The notes under the pieces: generated by a model
The model's database searches: none
Told to the model about the DNA's origin: nothing
What the model saw: the letters and a program-made list of their open reading frames with translations, nothing else
Assembly: GCA_964598725.1 (NCBI GenBank)
Contig: CAZRCW010000002.1
Location: 1-64,000 of the forward strand
Source: JAGOTP01 sp964598725
Lineage (GTDB): Bacteria > Patescibacteriota > Patescibacteriia > 2-12-FULL-60-25
Length of the DNA: 64,000 nt
Direction of reading: 5' to 3'
Position numbers and translations under genes: made by a program
Part shown: positions 43,107-51,561 of the stretch, in pieces
Layout of the letters: each line of letters starts with the position of its first letter
How positions within the stretch are numbered: the stretch's first letter is position 1

Positions 43107-44189
43107 ATGGTTGCTCACCCAATTTCCCCTGTATCTTGGCAAAATTTCCGTCAAACCTTCGATCAAACGTTCAGTGAAACCTTGGCAAAAGATCTAAAAC
43201 AACTCCCCTTGCAACAAGACGCCTTTTTGCAAGAGTTCTTTGGTCACATCAAGCCGCTGGCCGAACACGGCAAGCGCGTCCGTCCCTACATCGCGTCACT
43301 TGGCTTTGAGTTCGCCGGCGGTGACCTGGAACAGCAGCCTTGGGATGCCTGGATGGGGATCGAGTTAGTTCACCTGTTCGCCCTCATCCACGACGACCTC
43401 ATTGATCAAGGCGTACTTCGTCACAACGTCGAAACCGTGCAGACGCTCGTGAAGCGTCGTTTGCAAGAAAATAATCGTCACGGCGATCACGTGCGTACCG
43501 CCAATTCTCAAGCGCTCCTGGCTGGTGACCTGGTCCATACGTGGGCACACAAACATCTCGTTAGCGCCCTCAACGCCATCGACCAACCTGCGACCGCAAC
43601 ACAGATTTTATTTCAACTTCTCGAAGAAGTGATTCTCGGTCAAAGCTTGGATGTTGATCTCACGACTCGCGCTCCGGAAACCTACGAGCTCATTGAACAG
43701 AAGATGTTGCTCAAAACCGCGCGCTACACCTTCAGCCGTCCGATGCAGCTCGGCGCAGCATTAACCGGCAAAGCCACACCAGAGCTATTACAGTTCTGTG
43801 AGGAGTTCGGTGACGCGCTTGGTCTCGCCTTCCAGCTGCAAGATGATTGGTTCGACTTGATCGCAACCGAGCAGCGCACCGGAAAGCTCGGCTTCCGCGA
43901 TCTGGAAGAAGCCCAACAAACCTTCTTCACCTGCTTCATCTTCAAAGAGGGAACAACCGCCCAAAAAGAACGCTTGAACCGTCTGTTGGGGTATCCACTG
44001 ACCAAAGAGCAGCAGGAAGAGGCGTACACGCTCTTCACGGAAGTCGGTGCCATGAAAAATGGCGAGCGCTTGATCGAGAAATACTTCCAAGACGCTGAGC
44101 GCGTCCTTATGCAGACGCCCGCATTGTCAGACATCCATCGCCAGAGCTTGCAGACGTTTCTTTCCTCTCTCAAATCCCGTTCCGCATGA
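43107..44189 (+). CDS. crtE: Polyprenyl diphosphate synthase (GGPP synthase)
   Basis: 360 residues, trans-isoprenyl diphosphate synthase. First Asp-rich motif HDDLID (95-100) and second QDDWFD (245-250), with GKRVRPYIASLG before the first. The carotenoid context predicts geranylgeranyl diphosphate as product. The stop overlaps the crtB start in ATGA, so the genes are translationally coupled. No Shine-Dalgarno. Confidence 0.88.
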   Translation: MVAHPISPVSWQNFRQTFDQTFSETLAKDLKQLPLQQDAFLQEFFGHIKPLAEHGKRVRPYIASLGFEFAGGDLEQQPWDAWMGIELVHLFALIHDDLIDQGVLRHNVETVQTLVKRRLQENNRHGDHVRTANSQALLAGDLVHTWAHKHLVSALNAIDQPATATQILFQLLEEVILGQSLDVDLTTRAPETYELIEQKMLLKTARYTFSRPMQLGAALTGKATPELLQFCEEFGDALGLAFQLQDDWFDLIATEQRTGKLGFRDLEEAQQTFFTCFIFKEGTTAQKERLNRLLGYPLTKEQQEEAYTLFTEVGAMKNGERLIEKYFQDAERVLMQTPALSDIHRQSLQTFLSSLKSRSA

Positions 44190-45055
44190 GTCTCCGCCTG
44201 CCTGATCCAGCCGATTTTGAGGTGTGCCGTGTCCTGCAGCAGCGACACGGTACAAGCTACGCGCTTGCAACACGCTTTTTTCCAAAAGAAAAGCGCTTAG
44301 CAACCGAAGCGCTGTATGCCTTCTTTCGGATTCCAGACGACTTGGTCGACGTCGCGAACGCCACCGATCCGGAAGCGGCCAAACACTCGCTCGAACAATT
44401 CGAACTCGCTTGGCGTGAAGCGATCGATACCGGTGACAGCAGCGATCCGATTCTTCGTTGCGTCGCCTGGGCTTTTCGACGCTTTTCAATTCCGGTCGAA
44501 TACGGCGAAGACTTCCTAGCAGCCATGAAGCAGGATACCGTCGTTGATCGCTACGAAACCTACGAAGATTTACGCGGCTACATGTACGGTTCAGCGGTCG
44601 TAGTCGGCCTTATGATGTGTTACGTTATCGGCTTCTCGGATAAGAAAGCGCTCGTTCACGCGGCCGCTCTGGGCGAAGCGATGCAGCTTACCAACTTTTT
44701 GCGTGACGTCGGCGAAGATTGGCGCGACCGACAACGCATCTACCTCCCTCAGGTGGACATCCAAGCCTACGGTCTCGATGACCAGGTCGCCTACGCGATC
44801 GAGGTGACACCCGCAATTCGTGAACTCATGCAATTCGAAATCGCCCGGGCGGACGCGCTCTACGCGTACGCTGAGCCCGGGATCGACCTCCTCTCTAAAG
44901 ACGGACGGTTCGCCGTGCGGGCGGCTAGTCGTCTCTATCAAAATATTCTTCGTGAGATCGAGAAGAATGACTATGACGTGTTCTACAAGCGTGCACGCAC
45001 CCCAGGGCTGAAGAAACTTCGTTTACTCCTCGACGCATTACGACCACGCCTATGA
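44186..45055 (+). CDS. crtB: Phytoene synthase
   Basis: 289 residues, squalene/phytoene synthase family; condenses two GGPP to phytoene. Substrate-binding Asp motifs: RIPDDLVD (48-55) and RDVGEDWRDRQRIYLP from 173. YALATRFFPKEKR and YMYGSAVVVGLMM are also typical. Overlaps crtE and crtI by 4 bp each. Confidence 0.92.
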   Translation: MSLRLPDPADFEVCRVLQQRHGTSYALATRFFPKEKRLATEALYAFFRIPDDLVDVANATDPEAAKHSLEQFELAWREAIDTGDSSDPILRCVAWAFRRFSIPVEYGEDFLAAMKQDTVVDRYETYEDLRGYMYGSAVVVGLMMCYVIGFSDKKALVHAAALGEAMQLTNFLRDVGEDWRDRQRIYLPQVDIQAYGLDDQVAYAIEVTPAIRELMQFEIARADALYAYAEPGIDLLSKDGRFAVRAASRLYQNILREIEKNDYDVFYKRARTPGLKKLRLLLDALRPRL

Positions 45056-46563
45056 AAATCAGCATTATCGGTGGAGGCCTAGGCGGACTCGCGACCGCCT
45101 GTTTATTGGCCGCATCAGGCAATGAGGTAAGCCTGTTCGAAAAGAACGAGCAGCTCGGTGGACGGGCGTCGCTCCTCAAAAAAGATGGCTTCACCTTCGA
45201 TATGGGTCCGTCTTGGTACCTGATGCCCGAGTTCTTTGAACACTTCTTCCAACTACTTGGGGAAAAACGAGAAGACTATTACGCGATCGAACGCCTCCGT
45301 CCATCCTATCGCGTGTTCTTCAAAGGCGAAGGGAAACACATCGATTTCTACGGTGATCTGGAGAAGGATCTGGCAACGCTCGAGCAGTTCGAACCTGGCT
45401 GTGGGCCAAAGCTGCGTAAGTATCTCGATACAGCACGCCAACAGTACGAGATCTCAACCGATCGCTTCATCTACAAGAACTACGACTCCGTTCGTGATTT
45501 CTTTACCAAAGAGATTCTGAAAGATGGGTTGAAGCTCCACGTCTTCGAATCGATGGAGCGTTACATCACCAAACAATTCCATCATCCAGCCGTCCAAAAA
45601 ATCTTACAATATACCTTGGTCTTTTTAGGCAGCTCGCCTGCCCGGACACCCGCCCTTTACTCGCTGATGAGCCATATCGATTTTCACCAGGGCGTTTTCT
45701 ATCCTGTCGGGGGCATCTATAAAATTCCTCAAGCCATGGAAACAATCGGGAAGAAGCATGGAGTGAAATTTCACATAAATGCACCGGTAAAACGCATCCT
45801 AGTTGAAAATGGACGAACCACTGGCTTAGAACTGGAGGATGGAACTATTCACGAAGCGGATGCTGTTATTTCGAACGCCGATATCGCTTTCACCGAGCAA
45901 AAACTCCTTCCCACCGAAGCCCGTGAACGAACGGATACGTATTGGAAGAAACGAACACTCGCTCCTTCCGGCTTCATTCTTTACCTCGGCGTTGAAGGCA
46001 AGATCGCGAATCTTAAGCACCATAATTTGTTATTTTGTCAGAACTGGAAACGGACCTTCGACCAAACCTTCGAGCACCCAGCGTGGCCGGACGATCCATC
46101 GCTCTATATTTGTGCCCCAAGCGTAACCGATCCCTCGGTTGCTCCGGCTGGAATGGAGAACTTGTTCATTTTGGTACCAATTGCCGCCAACCTTCCAGAT
46201 ACTGAGGAAATACGGCAGAAATATACAGATCAGATCCTGTCTTTGATTGAGAAAGAAATGGATATTCCCGATTTGCGTTCCCGCATTCGCATAAAAGAAA
46301 CCTTCTGCGTGAATGACTTCAAACAACGCTACAACAGCTTGGGTGGCACAGCGCTCGGACTCGCCCATACGCTGTGGCAAACAGCTATTTTCCGTCCAAA
46401 CAACATCAGCAAAAAAGTGAAAGGCCTGTATTATGTTGGCGCCAATACCAATCCAGGGATCGGTATGCCGATGGTGCTCGCAAGTGCTGAACTCGTCTAC
46501 AAACGTCTCTACAACATTAAAACTGCTCAGCCACTCAATGAACTCGTAAAGAAACCGTTATGA
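45052..46563 (+). CDS. crtI: Phytoene desaturase CrtI
   Basis: 503 residues, FAD-dependent. N-terminal dinucleotide fold GGGLGGLATACLLAASGNEV, GGRASLLKKDGFTFDMGPSW, FYPVGGIYKIPQAM, and the C-terminal bacterial-type signature GLYYVGANTNPGIGMPMVL. Expected to convert phytoene to lycopene. A CrtD-like 3,4-desaturase could be of the same family, but this is the only member in view. Overlaps crtB and the cruF-like gene by 4 bp. Confidence 0.92.
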   Translation: MKISIIGGGLGGLATACLLAASGNEVSLFEKNEQLGGRASLLKKDGFTFDMGPSWYLMPEFFEHFFQLLGEKREDYYAIERLRPSYRVFFKGEGKHIDFYGDLEKDLATLEQFEPGCGPKLRKYLDTARQQYEISTDRFIYKNYDSVRDFFTKEILKDGLKLHVFESMERYITKQFHHPAVQKILQYTLVFLGSSPARTPALYSLMSHIDFHQGVFYPVGGIYKIPQAMETIGKKHGVKFHINAPVKRILVENGRTTGLELEDGTIHEADAVISNADIAFTEQKLLPTEARERTDTYWKKRTLAPSGFILYLGVEGKIANLKHHNLLFCQNWKRTFDQTFEHPAWPDDPSLYICAPSVTDPSVAPAGMENLFILVPIAANLPDTEEIRQKYTDQILSLIEKEMDIPDLRSRIRIKETFCVNDFKQRYNSLGGTALGLAHTLWQTAIFRPNNISKKVKGLYYVGANTNPGIGMPMVLASAELVYKRLYNIKTAQPLNELVKKPL

Positions 46564-47342
46564 GCCTCCTTCAGAAACGCATCGTCTGGATCACCTTCCT
46601 GATCATCTCGTTTCTGGTTGGTTGCTTTACCCGTTGGCAGCTCGGGCTCGCGTTACCCTTTTTAGGGATCACCGCAAGCCTCAGTGTACTGATCGCGGCT
46701 GCACCAGGATTCTTTCAGTTCCTTCAAAGCACCCCGAAATCCTACGGTATCTTCTATTTACTTGGGCTCTGTCTCTTTGCCCTCGGTGTAGAGATCCTTG
46801 GAGTCCAGACCGGTTTTCCCTATGGTTCATTCGCCTATCACCCTACTCTTCATTCACAGCTGATCCTGGGTGTTCCTTGGACCACCCCGTTAGGCTGGCT
46901 TCCTTTGGTCTTCGCGAGTTTCGTAGCGGCAGACAAGATCACAAAAAGCCGGAACCACTTGTTCACGCTGCTCATCGCCGTGCTGATTCTTGTAGGGATA
47001 GATCTGGTCCTGGATCCAGGCGCTGTAGCCCTTGGCTTGTGGCGGTATGTCCAAGATGGAATCTATTATGGAGTGCCACTCAGCAATTTTCTAGGCTGGA
47101 TCCTGAGTGGGACGATCGCGCTTTTTCTTACACAGAGACCGCTATTACTGCCTGCAAGTAAACCCCTAGAACCGTTTTACACACTCGTTGGACCAGCCAG
47201 CCTCCTCAGCTTCTGGCTGGGAATCGTCCTCGTTTCGAAACAACTTATGCCTGCTTTGATCGGCGTCAGCCTGCTCGGTCTTTTCTCGTTTATCTGGCAA
47301 GCGCAATCCACCAGAACAGACAGAACCCAACCAACGTATTAA
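46560..47342 (+). CDS. cruF: CruF-like carotenoid hydratase
   Basis: 260 residues, about seven membrane helices. Motifs of the CruF/DUF422 family: EILGVQTGFPYGSFAYHP, GVPWTTPLGWLPLVFAS, DLVLDPGAVALGLWRYVQDG and YYGVPLSNFLGWILSG. CruF adds water across the terminal double bond of linear carotenoids, as in bacterioruberin synthesis. Last gene of the four-gene crt operon; its 3' end overlaps the convergent elongase gene by 53 bp. Confidence 0.82.
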   Translation: MSLLQKRIVWITFLIISFLVGCFTRWQLGLALPFLGITASLSVLIAAAPGFFQFLQSTPKSYGIFYLLGLCLFALGVEILGVQTGFPYGSFAYHPTLHSQLILGVPWTTPLGWLPLVFASFVAADKITKSRNHLFTLLIAVLILVGIDLVLDPGAVALGLWRYVQDGIYYGVPLSNFLGWILSGTIALFLTQRPLLLPASKPLEPFYTLVGPASLLSFWLGIVLVSKQLMPALIGVSLLGLFSFIWQAQSTRTDRTQPTY

Positions 47343-48123
47343 TCCAGGGGAAGAACCGATAGACGCGTGAAAGTTCAGTGGAAGTATGGGTGCGCGTACT
47401 CAACTCCATTAAAACAATATACGGAATGACGAGCAAAAGCGAGATCAAGCCCAGGGACAGATAGCCGATACCCGCAGCAACCAAGTATAACGCGAGACAG
47501 AAACGGATCGTTCCATTTCTTCCGAGAAGCGTTGCAACCGTCTGTAAACCGCTCGCTTGATCGGCTTCGATATCGGGCGCCGCCGAATAGGCGTGCATCG
47601 CCATACACCAGGCAATGCCTGCAATCACGAGCGACCAATTCAACGCTCCTCCCCCAAACGCAAACCAGGCAACTAAGGCCGGCATCAGATAGAGTGCATT
47701 AAATGCTGCGTCGACGAACGGACGAATCTTGGCGCGAATCGGGGGCGCTGAATAGAACCCTCCTAAGAAAATAAACAACAGAAAACTGATCACCGCTCCA
47801 CGTGGAGCAAAGAACAATCCAAGGATGAACGGAAGGAAGCTCCAGAAGATTCCTTGGAATAAGAAACGCGTCTGCTTAGGATCGAACAGTTGTTCGTAGC
47901 CTTGTTTCTTTGGATTCAACCTGTCCGTCTCCTGATCAAACACGTCATTAACCCCGTAGATGAAGAGGTTGGCCGGAAAGGTGAAGACAAATAGCAACAA
48001 GAATGACCAAATGGACCACTCGCCGCCCGATTTCAATGCTGCGATCAACCCAATTAAGGCCGGACCAAACAGGTAGACCCAGAAGCGCGGACGGCTGGTT
48101 TTTAGCAGCGAGCGGAAAGACAT
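47290..48123 (-). CDS. UbiA-family prenyltransferase, probable lycopene elongase
   Basis: 277 residues, about eight membrane helices. First Asp motif NDVFDQETD (59-67) and second YSAAPDIEADQASGLQT. Sequence style and position next to crtE-B-I-cruF fit lycopene elongase (LyeJ/CrtEb), which adds C5 units to lycopene to give C50 carotenoids; chlorophyll or quinone prenyltransferase is less likely here. TATACT ends 6 nt before ATG 48123, consistent with a leaderless mRNA. Convergent with cruF, so separately regulated. Confidence 0.8.
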   Translation of the reverse strand: MSFRSLLKTSRPRFWVYLFGPALIGLIAALKSGGEWSIWSFLLLFVFTFPANLFIYGVNDVFDQETDRLNPKKQGYEQLFDPKQTRFLFQGIFWSFLPFILGLFFAPRGAVISFLLFIFLGGFYSAPPIRAKIRPFVDAAFNALYLMPALVAWFAFGGGALNWSLVIAGIAWCMAMHAYSAAPDIEADQASGLQTVATLLGRNGTIRFCLALYLVAAGIGYLSLGLISLLLVIPYIVLMELSTRTHTSTELSRVYRFFPWINTLVGFCLFWWIALAR

Positions 48124-48206
48124 AGAAGCAGTATACTCTTTGACTTTTCCCTCGTCGCGGACTACCGTCAAGTGTCCCTTGCACAACCCGGAAGGAGCTA
48201 CGGACG

Positions 48207-48617
48207 ATGAACCTCTATCTCAGCGCCACCCTTGCAGGCCTCTGTTTCAGCATCTGGCCGCTCTGTATGAACCGCACCGGCCTAAACGGCTATGTGTCGG
48301 CCGCCTGTTTCGGCCTCGCGACACTCGTTGGCGTACTTCCCTTCGCCTACCTCAGCAACCACGGCTTGAGCCTGCCGTCCGCCAACTGGTGGATGGTCTT
48401 GCTCGCCGGCATCTTCGGCGCTGTCGGCCTCATGGCCTTCAATGGCATGCTGTCGAAGGCCAGCCTGAACAATGTCGGCACGCTGATCGTCATCGTCAAC
48501 CTGGTTCAGCTCGTCGTCATGGCGTGCTACCAGGCGAGCGTGAACCACAGCCTGCCGCCCGGGCGCATCGGTGGCTTCCTCGCCGCCGCGCTCGCGACCT
48601 ACCTCCTGGTGCGGTGA
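48207..48617 (+). CDS. Small EamA-like membrane protein (islet F)
   Basis: 136 residues with four or five membrane helices (LYLSATLAGLCFSIWPLC, AACFGLATLVGVLPFAYL, WMVLLAGIFGAVGLMAFNGM, GTLIVIVNLVQLVVMACY, FLAAALATYLLV). It resembles one EamA/DMT transporter repeat, half the usual size, so it may act as a dimer. GGAAGGAG lies 10 nt before the ATG. GC-rich. TTGACT-17-TACCGT upstream is a weak promoter candidate. It ends in a long terminator. Confidence 0.75.
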   Translation: MNLYLSATLAGLCFSIWPLCMNRTGLNGYVSAACFGLATLVGVLPFAYLSNHGLSLPSANWWMVLLAGIFGAVGLMAFNGMLSKASLNNVGTLIVIVNLVQLVVMACYQASVNHSLPPGRIGGFLAAALATYLLVR

Positions 48618-48638
48618 TCAGACACCCTCCTCCCCCGC

Positions 48639-48711
48639 GCACCCGCGCGACCACAACGCAGAGCACTTTAGTGTCTCCCCTCGCGTGGTTGGTCGCCGGG
48701 TGCTTTGCCGT
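48639..48711 (+). terminator. Long terminator of islet F
   Basis: GCACCCG..CGACCA..ACGC (48639-48659) pairs with GCGT..TGGTCG..CGGGTGC (48683-48703). The loop holds an inner CACT-TT-AGTG hairpin. TTTGCCGTTT follows and runs into the stop of the convergent gene. Confidence 0.78.
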
Positions 48712-49260
48712 TTAGATTCGCACTAAAAGTGTTTCTCCAAAATCACACAGACCATCAAGCTCCTTCAAAAGTACTGCTGGATCGATAACGATGAAGAACC
48801 GGTAACTCGATGAACGTAGATTGCTTAGCGTACGAGGCTGAAAGGTAATGCGTGATGGTTCAATGATCAGCTGTTCGAATTTGCCTTTAAATGCATCCTC
48901 TGCGACCGATCGAAAAGGAGCGTTCGACGGTGGCTCAAGCACGAATTCTGTATGAAATGTAATCGGTGGCTCAACCGGTGCATCAGATACAGCTGAGAGG
49001 CTAATGCGAAACCCTCGATACATTCCACGGACTGTTCCGAAGGCAGCGATCTCGCCCACCATCGGATGTTGCAGCGTTCGCCCTGCGGTAAACGTGAGCC
49101 CGGTTGTTTCTGCGAGTTTTTGTAAGGCGGCATCATTCGCTCGAACCATGGTCGCATAGTCTGACTGGTGCGTGCTCGACCAGTGTACGACGAGCAGAAT
49201 ACCCAGAAAAAGAATACCCACAACAGCCGCGATCAAAATACCAGGCATAGAAGGAAGCAT
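48712..49260 (-). CDS. Membrane-anchored protein of unknown function
   Basis: 182 residues: one N-terminal membrane helix (MPGILIAAVVGILFLGILLV), then a domain of mixed strands and helices (LTFTAGRTLQHPMVGEIAAF, YRGFRISLSAVSD, SRITFQPRTLSN). No family recognised. Backbone-type composition. TACAAT ends 7 nt before ATG 49260, so it is probably leaderless. Confidence 0.7.
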   Translation of the reverse strand: MLPSMPGILIAAVVGILFLGILLVVHWSSTHQSDYATMVRANDAALQKLAETTGLTFTAGRTLQHPMVGEIAAFGTVRGMYRGFRISLSAVSDAPVEPPITFHTEFVLEPPSNAPFRSVAEDAFKGKFEQLIIEPSRITFQPRTLSNLRSSSYRFFIVIDPAVLLKELDGLCDFGETLLVRI

Positions 49261-49324
49261 GTTTGTAATTGTACACATTTTCTCGTTTTGAGACAATCAA
49301 AACGCTATAAAAATGACCGGAGAA

Positions 49325-49351
49325 TTGCGTTAAAGCATAAAATAATATACT
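49325..49351 (+). promoter_or_regulatory. Candidate islet G promoter
   Basis: TTGCGT, 15-nt spacer, TATACT; about 70 bp before the ATG. The short spacer makes this weak. Confidence 0.4.
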
Positions 49352-49419
49352 CTCAGGCAGCGCGACGCGTGGAGCTATTTTGCCACCCCACCTTTCCATC
49401 GCGTGAAGGACTCTATTCG

Positions 49420-50022
49420 ATGAGAACGATTACGCTCTTCGCGGGCGGGCTGATGATCGCTGAAGGACCGCCCACCGACGCGGTCAAGGAGTTCGTCTAT
49501 CACCTGACGATCACCCTGCTCCGCCAGGGGTATACGCTCAACTACTCCTGCAACCCACACCTCGATCCGGTCATCAACCGAGCGCGGGCCAGCGTACGGG
49601 GCGGACAGATCAAGGCGTTCGCCCTGGAACCACATCCCGACCCCAACCTCATCCCCGAGAATCACCCATTCGCAAGTCAGCGTTTCGAGAACCTGACGAT
49701 GCTGCGCGAGGCGCTCGCCAAGAACTGTGATGTTGCGGTGTTTGTCGGCGGTGATACCTTCCAGCAAGCACACAATCGACAGCGGTGCATGCCCGGCATG
49801 ATCGTCGAGCTGAGCGTCTTCTGTAACCATCGTGCCGGCAACCGCGCATTCATCGTGACCGGTTTCGGCGGCAACACGGATGAATCCGGCTTCGAGGAGC
49901 TCGCCGCTCAGAAGGCAGCAACTCGCGTCGTTCCGACCCATCCGGCTGACGGCAGGCCCGATCCGATACATGCCGCGGAGGATCTGCTCAAGATCATCTG
50001 CGACGCATTCAGCTACTCCTGA
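49420..50022 (+). CDS. Rossmann-like (possibly SLOG) protein (islet G)
   Basis: 200 residues. An N-terminal strand ends in a glycine turn (ITLFAGGLMIAEGPP), followed by a helix (DAVKEFVYHLTITLLRQGY) and later VAVFVGGDTFQQAHN and IVTGFGGNTDESGFEEL. The alternating strands and helices with glycine loops suggest a Rossmann-type nucleotide-binding fold, perhaps of the SLOG superfamily; this is a guess from pattern. GAAGGA lies 9 nt before ATG 49420. GC-rich, alone between two backbone genes. Confidence 0.6.
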   Translation: MRTITLFAGGLMIAEGPPTDAVKEFVYHLTITLLRQGYTLNYSCNPHLDPVINRARASVRGGQIKAFALEPHPDPNLIPENHPFASQRFENLTMLREALAKNCDVAVFVGGDTFQQAHNRQRCMPGMIVELSVFCNHRAGNRAFIVTGFGGNTDESGFEELAAQKAATRVVPTHPADGRPDPIHAAEDLLKIICDAFSYS

Positions 50023-50234
50023 GCCGGTCCGTCTCCTACAAGCCCACCTACGCGCGTCCGCGCGACTTGCACCTTCCCTCCATCTAGAGATCGAGACCGC
50101 ACACGCAACGTTTGTCACAGAAATGTGACCACGACTTGCGCAGCGGCTCTCGCCTCGACTGAACGCTTGATCAAAGACGAAACGGATCGAGCCTCTGAGA
50201 GGTTTATAAAAGCTCTTTTGTACACCGCGCAATT

Positions 50235-50262
50235 AAAAACGACCACCACGGTGGTCGTTTTT
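50235..50262. terminator. Bidirectional terminator
   Basis: AAAAACGACCACC-ACGG-style stem with GGTGGTCGTTTTT; serves islet G and the convergent secreted-protein gene. Confidence 0.85.
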
Positions 50263-50278
50263 AAAATCAGGCTATCAA

Positions 50279-50716
50279 TTAGTAGATGATCGATTCCGTC
50301 TCAAAGAAATCTCCGCAGCTCGCGCCAGGATTTACTGTGTAGCCACCACAACCGGAGTAGTTGGTTGTCACACGAAATTTGAGGTGAGTACCGATTCCAA
50401 GGCTAGGAACAATCGAAAAATTACACGAGTTCACGACGAATGTATTTACAAGGTTTGAACGACGGCAGCCCGTAACTTCGACCCATGAACCATACATCGA
50501 TGGAGTGGAGCTTGCGGCCTCGGCGTAGAAAATTGATTGATTTTCCGTGTATGCACCCGAAGTTCTCACTGACCAAGTGATCGTATCTGCGACACCGGAA
50601 TACCAGGTTCCAGGAACGGATGCGGAATCGATCCATTCAAACGTCGACGCACGAGCTGGCAAAGCCATAATAAACACGAAACACAAACTGACAAGCGAAG
50701 CGATGAGTTTTTTCAT
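50279..50716 (-). CDS. Secreted protein of unknown function
   Basis: 145 residues with a Sec signal peptide (MKKLIASLVSLCFVFIMALP then ARAS). The mature part is rich in Ser, Thr and Tyr, with five cysteines (GCRRS, NSCNFS, SGCGG, SCGDFF) and predicted beta strands; it is probably a disulfide-stabilised exported domain. No family recognised. Last backbone gene before the mobile element. Confidence 0.72.
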   Translation of the reverse strand: MKKLIASLVSLCFVFIMALPARASTFEWIDSASVPGTWYSGVADTITWSVRTSGAYTENQSIFYAEAASSTPSMYGSWVEVTGCRRSNLVNTFVVNSCNFSIVPSLGIGTHLKFRVTTNYSGCGGYTVNPGASCGDFFETESIIY

Positions 50717-50781
50717 AGATTTTAAGTATTATAGATGGGAATTGAAAAGGCAAACAACCATCTGCTTACATGCGTACAACT

Positions 50782-50810
50782 AAAAATAGCGCCCAAAGAG
50801 CGCTATTTTT
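50782..50810. terminator. Ancestral terminator of tRNA-Arg, displaced by insertion
   Basis: AAAAATAGCGC..GCGCTATTTTT-type stem. It lies 3 bp left of the 10-bp tRNA-end repeat at 50814. Read on the minus strand, the uninterrupted chromosome would have been tRNA-Arg, three bases, then this terminator. Confidence 0.75.
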
Positions 50811-50813
50811 ACA

Positions 50814-50823
50814 TGGTGCACCC
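50814..50823 (+). repeat. Left attachment core of mobile element
   Basis: TGGTGCACCC, identical to the 3' end of tRNA-Arg at 61591-61600. Bases on either side differ between the two copies, so the shared core is 10 bp. Confidence 0.75.
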
Positions 50824-51162
50824 TAAGAGACGAAGTCCTAACCGCTATCTGGAAGGATATGGGGCGGTTGGCAGATATTCGGACACTCCTGGATCTGATC
50901 GTTAAGAGAAAGGCTACCGCTTGACGCAGACAAAGATAATTTACCCCGCCTTTGGCCCGGGACTCCTGGGGACGTGCTTTTTGGAGTTATGTATGAGATG
51001 TGCGCAATATTTTTTTTAAAACGCCTGACTTATCGTCTGCCATAAGCTACAGGCCACTCATCCCGGTTGACTTTTTTATTAGAATATGGGAATTTACTGC
51101 GTTCTCCGTCAGGGATTCGCTCTGACGTCTGGACGATGACCCTTGCTCATTCGAGGTGTCCG
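50824..51162. other. Intergenic, no gene seen
   Basis: 339 bp without a convincing gene. It contains a CCGC/GCGG-type imperfect stem near 50843-50870, a TTGACT hexamer at 51067 without a good -10, and a CGTCAG/CTGACG hairpin just before the first lipoprotein gene. Confidence 0.5.
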
Positions 51163-51537
51163 ATGCGCTCACCGATCATTCTCAGCCTCACCCTTCTCCT
51201 GGGTTGCGCCACAACGACGCAGCCCGAAACCACCACGACCGACCGGGCGCGGACCGTGGGCTGCCAGGCCATGGGCTGGACCCCGATCAGCGAGTCGCTC
51301 GCAAGGACCGGAGATCCCGTACAGCGGATCATGCGGATCTGGGAGAACTTCGGCCTCCGCACCTGCCTCAACTTCACCATGGGCGTCCGCGAGGACGTCA
51401 CACGGGACCTGGGCGAGGCCTGCCGCTACGGCCGACTGGAGTGCTTCGTGGCCTGCCACGGACTCTCTCCCACCGTGCGGCACCTGTACGTCGGTCAGTG
51501 CCAGGAGCACTGGGACATCAACATGAACCTGAACTAG
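51163..51537 (+). CDS. Lipoprotein of unknown function (islet H)
   Basis: 124 residues. Lipoprotein signal MRSPIILSLTLLLGC with lipobox LLGC, then ATTTQPETTTTD. The mature domain has five or more cysteines (VGCQAMG, TCLNF, ACRYG, ECFVACHG, GQCQEHW), suggesting disulfides outside the cell. GAGGT lies 5 nt before the ATG. GC-rich, inside the AT-rich element near its left end. Followed 24 bp later by a second lipoprotein. Confidence 0.72.
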   Translation: MRSPIILSLTLLLGCATTTQPETTTTDRARTVGCQAMGWTPISESLARTGDPVQRIMRIWENFGLRTCLNFTMGVREDVTRDLGEACRYGRLECFVACHGLSPTVRHLYVGQCQEHWDINMNLN

Positions 51538-51561
51538 GCACCCTCACGGGAGAAACATACG

